A stretch of 64,000 bases of DNA from Sphagnum magellanicum (lineage: Eukaryota > Streptophyta > Sphagnopsida > Sphagnales > Sphagnaceae), in the NCBI GenBank assembly GCA_021904315.1, contig CM038912.1:25146949-25210948 (forward strand). The letters run 5' to 3'. Shown here in pieces: positions 56,690 through 64,000 of this stretch. Positions within the stretch are counted from its first letter, which is position 1, and every line of letters begins with the position of its first letter. The position numbers were made by a program, and so were the translations under genes. The notes under the pieces were generated by a model that did not search any database, was not told where the DNA came from, and saw only the letters and a program-made list of their open reading frames with translations.

Positions 56690-57507
56690 TATTTACCCGG
56701 GAGGTACTAGACGGGTACCATCCAGAAACAACAATAAGAAAATTTAAATTTTTATGTCCAGTGGACATCCTTCTGTATACTTGTTGGGTGCCACAATAAT
56801 TTAAAAAATAAAATTAAGATGGCCATTTCTAAGACAAAATGCCTGCTCCTAAAAATGGAACGTGCCTCCTCTCAGCAAAAGAGTTATTATGCCTTTTGGT
56901 AAAGTGCTCTCCCAATACACTAGTAAATTCTTGCCAGGTCTTTAGCAGTGTTCGGTGGGTATCATTTTTTAAGAACCGTCGGATCTGCTTATGAAAAAAA
57001 CCTAATAAAGACCTGGTTCTTTGTAAATTTATTATTATTTTTTTAATGTCAGGGCAGGGTATCATTTTTGTAATAGAGAGGTTCTCACAAACCGATTATG
57101 ACTTTTTTTTTGGGTCAAAATCACAAAATGGGTGAACCCAGAGTAAAGAGCAGGCAGCCGTTGCAAATGCCGCACTGCCAGCAACACTAAACCTTAAACT
57201 AGAGTCTCCACTCTCTACCTATTCCTTGGCTTTGGATTTTCTACCTAGACACCTAGAACCTGGACCCAGCATTAGCCTGAGAACCAGACTCAGGCAACGA
57301 AATTTAGCCCTCCCCCACCCCCCAAATCTCAGCATTTGGAAGGAGACATCTTGTCACTGGATCTCACCATTTCTCATTCTCACTTGTGTGAGAACTGGTG
57401 ATCAAAGCATCAGAAAGGGTATCACCTGGGCTGATGTTTGGACGGGATCAAATTGGGATACCCAAATAATACCCAAAGGTTTTTTTCATACCTACCCAAC
57501 ACTGGTT
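56690..57507. repeat. Dispersed 0.8-kb repeat, copy 2
   Basis: Colinear with 4668-5508. Differences include a 50-bp insertion-like segment at 57271-57312 (GCCTGAGAACCAGACTCAGG followed by CAACG) and loss of some bases near 57140. The inner inverted ends are CAGTGTTCGG (56946) and CCCAACACTG (57506). The right end coincides with the end of homology, as in copy 1, supporting a real element terminus there. Confidence 0.6.
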
Positions 57508-58902
57508 TTTACCAATGTTGGCTGGGTACTGTCGGTTCCGGTTTTGGTTCCAAAGAACTAAACCAGAACCAAGTAGAACCAAGTCTTGGTTCTGGAACTG
57601 GGTGGACACAAAATCGGCTATGGAGGGGTCGGTTCTTAGAACCGGATTGGAATCGTCTTGTGGTTCTTTGCATTTGAGTAATCGAAATCGGACTGATTTA
57701 TTTACTTTAAATCCGATTTTGATATGGTTTCAATTTTAGTGTTTATTGTTTTTGTGAAAAAAGTGGAAAACATTAGTTGGTTTTATGGTTTAGGGAGTTT
57801 GTTAAAGTTTGGAGTTTTGAAGAAAGCTTTCAAGCTCTCATTGAGCTCAAGTTCTTTTGTTCATTGCTCATTTTGATGTGGCGTTCATTGGACTAGAAGC
57901 TAAATCGTGGTTTTCAAGTGCCTTGGCTCAACTTCAACAAACAAAAACATACAAGGTAAGTCGTATATTCAACCATTGGCTTCTTGGTCTTTGTTAAGCT
58001 CATGGCCTTCCTAGTTTTTGCGTTGCTTCTAAGCTAATTTTTTTTGTTTTCTTTTTGTGGGTATGATTTGTGGTTTGTGCTTGTGCACAATGGACGATGG
58101 TGATGGTGGCAACAATGGTGGTGGAGATGCTTTCAGTGATGTCCTTCTAGTGAGTTGTTTTCTTTTCATTGTGCTTCATGGCCTTTGTGCTCTTTGTGTA
58201 ACTCATGGCCTTCCTAGTTTTCGCATAGCTCTTGGCCTTCCTAACTTTTGCATACCTCTTGGTCTTCATGTAACATCTTGGCCTTCATGCTCTTCACTTC
58301 ACGTTGGTCATGGTTTTTTTGGTTTTTGTTAAGCTCATGTGGCCTTCCTATTTTTCATGTTACCCATGGCCTTTCTAGTTTTCATTAAGTTCATTGCCAT
58401 CCTAGCCTTAATCTCGCATTCCTAAGCTTCACATACCTCATGGCCTTCTTGGTTTTCATGTTGCTTATGGCTTCCCTTGCCTTTCGTTTTATTTTTATGG
58501 GCAAAGCTGAAATCTCATTATTATTGTTGGTAGAACTGAATTTTTTTTGCTACTACTAGTACAGCTGAAATATCTTTGCTGCTATTTGTAGAACTGAATT
58601 TTTTGGTGGTGTTAGGAGAGTTGAAATCTCTTAGTGGTGTTAATAAGATTGTTCAATTGTTTTGTTGCTGCTAACAAAGCTAAAATCTTTTGGTGGTGCT
58701 ACGAAAGCTATTTAATCTTTGTGTTATTGTTAGCAAAATGGAAATCTCTTGGTGGTGCTAGTAGAGTTGGTAAGAGCAAGGTTTTTTTGGGTTGAAATAA
58801 GATTTTTTGCATCTTGATGTAGGATTTTTTTGGGGATTTGATTACAGGCAAAATTGGGGGGTTTTCAATATGATAAGAGGCCATTTGAAGTGCTAGTTCT
58901 AT
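57508..58902. other. Gene-free stretch with CTTGGCCTTC-type repeats
   Basis: 57540-57680 is rich in GGTTCTGGAACC-like short inverted motifs. 58150-58500 consists of degenerate 30-40-bp units around CATGGCCTTCCTAGTTTTC. 58540-58760 has a ~60-bp degenerate repeat (GCTGAAATCTCTTGGTGGTG). The 91-codon frame at 58057-58332 is made from these units and is not called. Confidence 0.55.
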
Positions 58903-59395
58903 TGGATATTGGCTATGGATATTGGCCATTGGTTATTTTAGGGTTTAATTTGTACGGTCTAGGCTTGGGTCTTTAAAGATTTTATTTTTTTGGGTTTAGG
59001 CCTTGGGCTTTCAAAGTTTAAATACTAAAAGTTTTAAGGTTCAATTTTTAGGGTCTAAGTTTGGGCTTTTGAGGGCTTGAATTTATGGTTTAGTGAGGTT
59101 AGTCCTAAGGTTAAGGTTAAAATGATGGTATGTGCTTGTGTAAAATATTGGAGTTAAAACATCACAATTTAAAATTAAGACTTAAAAACATGACCATGGA
59201 GTGTAGTTAATGATGAAAACATTATTAAAAATGTTGATTTAGGCTCATTTTTTTTTCTATATGTAAAATGATGAAGTTAAAAACTAACCCAAAGGGATTT
59301 GTTAAGGTTAGATCTTAAGATGTAAATTTCGACAACCCATGTGGATTATATAAAGGGGAGGTTTTTCGTTTTGTTTTCATTTCCAGCCTTGAAAG

Positions 59396-59611
59396 ATGTT
59401 TTTTCCAAGCTTATCAAATGGATTTTATTCAAGTAACTATGATTTCACCTCAGTTTTAAATGATGATGTAATTTTGAAAAATATCAACCAAAATGATCTT
59501 GTTATTTTTCAAATGATGGTGTTGATGGCTTCTAGCTCCAATCATTTATTTACTTCATATGAGATGAAGGAAGGGGTGGGGCAATATATGGACTTGATTG
59601 TTGGTGTTTAA
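59396..59611 (+). CDS. Short ORF conserved between the two Harbinger-like copies
   Basis: 71 codons opening MFFPSLSNGFYSSNYDF, with KNINQNDLVIFQMM and SYEMKEGVGQYMD. The start and most residues match 10801-11010; this copy keeps a slightly longer C-terminus (the other has lost the frame after MKEG). A TATATAAAGGGGAGG promoter-like sequence precedes it at about 59347. Probable first exon of the transposon gene, function unknown. Confidence 0.4.
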   Translation: MFFPSLSNGFYSSNYDFTSVLNDDVILKNINQNDLVIFQMMVLMASSSNHLFTSYEMKEGVGQYMDLIVGV

Positions 59612-60406
59612 GATGTCTTTGATACATGTGAACCACACTAACATTATTCAAGAGTTTGATGAATTTTACATTGTAAGAGTTTAGCAAGTTGGCTTTTCAA
59701 GTGATCTTCACCGGTAAAACCAATGCTAGATTCACAAGTGAATTTTCTCTTTCATATTTAATTTCAATGTCAAGTTAGGTTTGATTTTGAGTTAAAGGTT
59801 GAAGTTAGAGATTAGGATATGATTTTAAAGCTTAGGGTGAAATTTGAAAGGAAGAGTTTTTACATTTTAATGTTAAGGATTAGTGTTTTTAGGTGTAGGT
59901 TTATAGAGTTTATGATTCAAGTTAAGGTTTTTGTGTTTCTAATTTAAGGTTTAAAATCTGATTTTTAGGGTTTAAGATTCAAGTTTGGGTTCTCATGTTC
60001 ACAATTTAGGGTTTTTGTTTGGAATTATAGGTTTTTAGGTTTGATTTTTAGGGTTTAAATATAAAGTTTACTACTTAGGGGTTATGAATAAGTTTATGAT
60101 TTTTAGATTTGATTTTTAGGGTTTAAAAATAAGGTTTCATGTTTAAGGTTATGGTTTTCAAGTCTAATTTTTAGGGTTTATTGTTTAAGGGATAAGGTTA
60201 AGGTTTTTACATCTAATTTTTTGAGTTAAAAAAAGGTTTACTATTTAAAGATTAAGGTTAAGGTTTTTAAAGATTAAGATTAAGGTTTTAAGCTGAAGTT
60301 CCAATTGTATCAAGCAAGTTATCAAAGTTAATGCCTAAACAACATTTCCTAACAGTCATTATTTTCATGAAACATGACAACATCACTATATGTATGATGC
60401 CTTCAT

Positions 60407-60980
60407 GTGGAACTAGTCAACAAAAAAATTGAGATGATGCATTATTCATTGCATCAAACATCAATAATGCGTTTGCAAATGAAATTTGATGGCCCACATC
60501 AAAGGATGGGGTTACCTTGGGTACACATTTGCAAAGAGGTGCTTAGGTGTATTGGATTCATTGATGGCACCTTGATCAAGATCCCGAATCCTTATTGGAA
60601 TGAAGCCTACCATACAAGCTTTAAAGGGTGGAGAGGATTTATACAATGAATAACACTATCATTCTAAACCACCATGGATTGTTCATATACATAGACATTG
60701 GCTACCCTAATTCCTATTACGATGTGAATATCTTTCGACATTGAAATGTGTACAAAGATTGACATTAATATCTCACACATGGAGATGATTATTTTGGAGT
60801 ACCTTTCGAGAGATTTGAAAAATGCGGGTGAAGAAATGTTTATGTGCATGAGAGGACAATGAAAGTTTCCCTTATATGCTAATCATGCTATAATGCAAAC
60901 ATATAACAAAATGCATTCAGGTTTCAAAGTACACGTAAAGTGGGGTATAGGTGGGTTCCATCCCACAAAACGAAAACATT
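60407..60980 (+). pseudogene. PIF/Harbinger transposase remnant, copy 2
   Basis: The frame at 60407-60649 gives HICKEVLRCIGFIDGTLIKI and PNPYWNEAYHTSFKGWRG. After a frameshift the next frame has NNTIILNHHGLFIYIDIGYP, then SYYDVNIFRH with the second catalytic Asp, a stop, and HGDDYF. The C-terminal block reads KVHVKWGIGGFHPTK with Lys at the place of the expected acidic residue. Better preserved than copy 1 in the central domain but still broken by at least one frameshift and stops. DDE_Tnp_4-type nuclease of the PIF/Harbinger superfamily. Confidence 0.72.
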
Positions 60981-61200
60981 CACATTTGTTCCAAACCAGT
61001 GTTGGGCGGTTCTCACCTGTCAGGTGAAAACCACCAGAGTCGGTTTTCAGTTCGAAACTGATGATGAGAACCGTCATGAGAACTTTTTTGGCAGTTCTCA
61101 TTGGAGATGAGAATCGTCTGATGAGAACCACCTGGCATCAAATCTGAGAACCAGACCGATTCTGACATTTTGAAAAGAGTTTGACTTTCATGGTAAAAAA

Positions 61201-62990
61201 TTAAAAAACTAAGTAGTAAATAAAAAGTAAGAAGTAAAAGTAAAAAATAGTATACAAATCTAGCTGCAAACTGATACCCGCCTAGCAGAGTTGTTTTTTT
61301 TTTTTTTTTTTTTTTTGGGTCATTCGTGTACTGTAGTTGGAGCATCTTTTCTTTTTGTGTGAAACTTAGCCGAATTTATTTTTTGGGGCTGCGACCCTAC
61401 AAATGCTTTTTTGGGAATTTTTTGAAAAATTTGCCCCAAAAGCAAGGATTTCGCACTGGGTTCGTTAAATGTAGAAGGCATGCTCTGCAGGTCGCCAAGT
61501 GGTAGCAGGATTACAATATTTTTATTTTATTGTCTTACTTGTCATGCATATAATGCTAATGCCTGCTCCTGCAAGTCGTCAAATAGTAGCAGGAATACAA
61601 CTTTTTGTTTTATTGTTTTAATTGTCATGTTTCCATTTAATGATAAGTCCTTCTCGGGATGCTAACCAATAATGCAACAGCAATTGTTTTTTAAAAAATG
61701 ATTGAGTTGAAGAGGTGATCATCTAGAAGATGTAAATCTAAATCTGGCTGCCAAAATTAAATGAATATTTTAAAATTAAAAAAATCCTTTTCTATTGTTT
61801 GCTACCTTACTGGAACACAACACAAAAATCTAGTGATTTTTATTTTAAAATTCTGACATTTTGATGACGAAAAACCTAAAAATGTTTTTTTTTCACTATT
61901 TTCCAAAAAGCTTTTGGTAGAGTGTACACACCCTTAATCTTTAAACACCATGCATCAAAATGACTGATTAAAATCACTGTTTGTCTGATGTGACTTGTCA
62001 TAGTGTCATTCATAGTAATTAGATCATGTCTGCCCTCACAACTTTTCTTTTTAGTTTTTAAAGGAGCCATATTGAGTGACCCATCAGCAATTGTTTTTGG
62101 AACATTGGGCATTCCCCCTGTAGAAGCACTTTTATGGACCCCCAGTTGCAAAATAGAAATAAATGTGTATCCCTGGATTTTACCTGGTTAGTTTATATTA
62201 AGGGGAGTTTCAACTTTGGGCAAACTATATGGCATAAAACCCAGGTGCTATTGGGAACAAAGTTGGGAATGCATCTGGGAACACTTTGAGAACTTGATGA
62301 GAACTGTTCGAGAACCAGGGGAAAAAAAATGTCCCTGTCACCCCCCACCAAAAGAAAAAAAATTGAATTGTTTATGAGTGTATGCTGAGCCTTCCCATTG
62401 GCTGCATGAAATTTCTCTTTTCAAAATTGTTTGTCACCATTTTTCCCCTAGGCTAATGCAGGGGCAGAATTTTGCAGACATAAAACATGCTTGGGGAACA
62501 AATTGGGAACCCAATGGGAACTTGATGGGAACAAAGGAAAAATGAAAAAAATCCTCTCCCCAACCCCCCCACCCCCTCCCCCAAAAAAACTTGAAAGAAA
62601 AAATCAAAGCACTTTGAGTGCATGCTGACCCTTCCCATTGGCATGAAATTTCATTGAATAATTACTTGTTTATCAAAAACATATGCTGTGAAGTGTTCAA
62701 GCTTTATGAACTTTCCCAAACCTTTTTTTCTTGCCAAAGCTCCAAAACTTGTACAGTATTACATATAATAAAGGATGTCATGAAGCATCATTTCATTCAT
62801 CTGTCTCATCATCCATCCATCCAATCATCCATCCATTTCGTCATAGTTTGTTTATTTTGACAAGGCAAAGAAAAAGTGGAATACAGACGTGACGCAGCGA
62901 AAAAAGCAATAGGAAGAGATAACACACATGCCAAAGCCCTGCAATCATAAGCATCCATCGGAAACTGAGCCAACTTCAAAAGGAACTCAC
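61201..62990. other. Spacer with small duplications
   Basis: A T24 run lies at about 61292-61316. 61479-61645 holds a ~84-bp tandem pair (CTGCAGGTCGCCAAGTGGTA versus CTGCAAGTCGTCAAATAGTA). 62240-62660 holds a ~238-bp diverged pair (GGGAACTTGATGGGAAC-type and GCTGANCCTTCCCATTGGC). 62815-62835 has a CATC run. No gene recognised. Confidence 0.55.
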
Positions 62991-63143
62991 CTCATCTCTT
63001 GTGACTTTCTTGCCCTTTTTGCCTTTTCGCTTCTGCAAGGCTCTTGCTTCCTCAAGCTCCTTTTCTTCAATCTCCTTTGGAATCCTTACTTTCTCTGGCC
63101 TTGCTGACTCATTTGCAAGCCTCTTGGCCTCTGCAGTAGGCAT
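62991..63143 (-). CDS. Candidate host-gene exon, Lys/Glu-rich, unknown product
   Basis: Minus-strand frame of 51 codons from ATG at 63143: begins MPTAEAKRLANESARPEKVR, continues IPKEIEEKELEEARALQ and ends KRKGKKGKKVTRDE at a textbook donor, GAG/GTGAGT (62991/62990). An alternative start of the exon is the acceptor CTACTGCAG/AGG at 63130, which would make it a 140-bp internal exon in the same frame. High Glu/Lys/Arg content, no stop, and balanced codon use set it apart from the AT-rich surroundings. Predicted helical and charged, perhaps nuclear (basic KRKGKKGKK tail). No family recognised. No second exon was found downstream within 1 kb. Confidence 0.45.
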
Positions 63144-63321
63144 GTGATTCAAACTAGTGTAATAGTATAGGAGGGCACCTTAGAGCAAGGAATAGTGCCT
63201 CCTCCAGATGCAAAGGCTACAAGAGCACCTTATAGGTGCTTTCAGACCTGGGGGTCCACTGCTGACTACCTTCTGGTCTACAAGTTTATCATCACCTGTC
63301 AGCTAAAGTTTACCTCCTAAT

Positions 63322-63713
63322 TTGAGGCCACAATGAACCAGCACCCACTTGTGCACCATGAAGGATGAATGGTAAGTGGTCAGGAGACAGTTTTCTGTTG
63401 GGTTCCAGTTCCCTAGCTAACCATGGTGGTTAGTCGCAGTTGTTTTTTTTTCTCTCTACCTAGCTACTAACAACCTGCTTGTGAGTTATTAGTAGTAGGT
63501 AGTAAAAACAGCCCTTATCTATACATAAACCATCTAATCATCTAGTAATTACGTATTTTCTTACCTATCTACCCATATATGAGGCCTACTTCCTACAGAA
63601 TTGGTTACCAAGGTGAAACCAAATATTAACTCGGTTGAGGTTCATCCACAACTGACTAATAACAGGCATCCAGTGGATGGTGTGCTGGTGGGTGCCGGTT
63701 CACTGTGGCCCTA
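63322..63713. mobile_element. Foldback element, GTGAACCAGCACCC family, copy 2
   Basis: The left arm TGAGGCCACAATGAACCAGC followed by ACCCACTTGTGCACCATG and the reverse complement of the right arm (GGCCACAGTGAACCGGCACC followed by CACCAGCACACCATCC) pair over about 38 bp. CTAATT occurs at both borders (63317-63322 and 63711-63716) and may be the target duplication. The interior carries CTAACCATGGTGGTTAG as in the copy at 52517. Confidence 0.65.
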
Positions 63714-63731
63714 ATTGGCCACATTCGATAT

Positions 63732-63839
63732 GTAAGTTTACAGCCCACTGGTGGGGCATTCCCAAAATGCTGGGCTAGGCTTGATTACAACTTGCCTAGG
63801 CTACTTGTTTCGGGAATGCCGAAAGTGTGAGTTGTTACC
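63732..63839. mobile_element. Foldback MITE, GGTAAAGCCC family, copy 5
   Basis: About 108 bp. The left arm GTAAGTTTACAGCCCACTGG, then TGGGGCATTCCCAAAATG, pairs with a right arm that reverse-complements to GGTAACAACTCACACTTTCG, then GCATTCCCGAAACA. It lies only about 35 bp upstream of the promoter-like sequence at 63874. Confidence 0.55.
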
Positions 63840-63873
63840 TTAATCTTAACCTGTAGCTCACGTATTTGGACAG

Positions 63874-63942
63874 CCAATGAGCTGATGACACGTCACATGT
63901 GCCACAGTCAAACACTATGGGGTCTGCGCTGCACTATAAATA
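63874..63942 (+). promoter_or_regulatory. Plant-type core promoter at the right edge
   Basis: In order on the plus strand: CCAAT at 63874-63878; TGACACGTCACATGTGCC at 63886-63903, with an ACGT core of the bZIP (G/C-box) type; and TATAAATA at 63935-63942 in the context CACTATAAATAGC. Spacing and order suit a class II promoter with start near 63965-63970 and a gene continuing beyond 64000. The region is less AT-rich than the rest of the window. The ACGT box suggests bZIP control (for example stress, light or ABA responses). It could instead belong to an LTR, but no LTR partner is seen. Confidence 0.5.
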
Positions 63943-64000
63943 GCTTTGCCTCGTTCAGGGTTGTATTGTGACGTTGTGAGTGCAATCGATCTTCTTACCT

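Larger units (their letters stand above)
58903..61200 (+). mobile_element. Decayed PIF/Harbinger-like element, copy 2
   Basis: Colinear with 10195-12665 over about 2.3 kb, with small indels. Contains the short conserved ORF (59396), the TTAGGG-rich intron-like region (59780-60290) and the transposase remnant (60407-60980). After the transposase comes CCAGTGTTGGGCGGTTCTCA (61000), which carries the inverted-end motif seen in the 4668/56690 repeat and is also present, diverged, in copy 1. Termini not resolved. Confidence 0.6.

Noticed and set aside
58057-58332. 91-codon ORF with Gly- and Cys-rich segments
   Set aside because: Derived from CATGGCCTTCCTAG-type short repeats; no motif.

Overview
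The window looks like nuclear DNA of a large-genome land plant, most likely a non-seed lineage (moss, lycophyte or fern). It is AT-rich, has no complete host gene, and is dominated by decayed transposable elements, short terminal-inverted-repeat (TIR) elements and tandem duplications. The lineage guess rests on the Ty3/gypsy chromovirus, whose polymerase reads closest to the Tcn1/sushi type of chromovirus, and on two repeated protein families that I remember from predicted proteomes of non-seed plants. No database search was possible.

Layout. 1-995: hAT-like transposase remnant. 2-10 kb: Harbinger-like MITE, 33-bp repeat, foldback element, CTT-rich duplication and a 2.3-kb tandem duplication. 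10.2-12.7 kb: decayed PIF/Harbinger element, with a second copy at 58.9-61.2 kb. 14.2-15.8 kb: decayed gene with a Cys/His zinc finger. 20.1-20.5 kb: small ORF broken by one TGA. 21,102-27,119: a complete Ty3/gypsy chromovirus. 29.3-35.7 kb, minus strand: one near full-length and one partial copy of a probable DDE-type transposase family, the long copy with an intron-like gap. 36-47 kb: very AT-rich, with tRNA-like repeats and a PIF1-helicase scrap. 47.4-47.7 kb: possible host exons. 49-58 kb: foldback elements and tandem repeats. 62.99-63.14 kb: one good exon candidate on the minus strand. 63.87-63.94 kb: a plant-type core promoter pointing out of the right edge.

The best-resolved object is the chromovirus. 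It has a 5-bp target duplication (ATGAT), 156-bp LTRs, gag, then a single pol frame running from protease to chromodomain, whose stop codon abuts the 3' LTR. Three things stand out: a primer-binding site that matches the predicted 5' end of its own transcript (self-priming) and no obvious tRNA; a 3' LTR enlarged by eight 37-bp repeats in exact phase with the LTR edge; and decay that looks almost wholly like C-to-T/G-to-A change (12 of 12 LTR differences are transitions, and every pol stop can be explained this way). A 161-bp Mutator-like MITE with a 10-bp target duplication sits inside its integrase.

I see no complete cellular pathway or operon. The possible new biology lies in the mobile elements, not in a host gene system.
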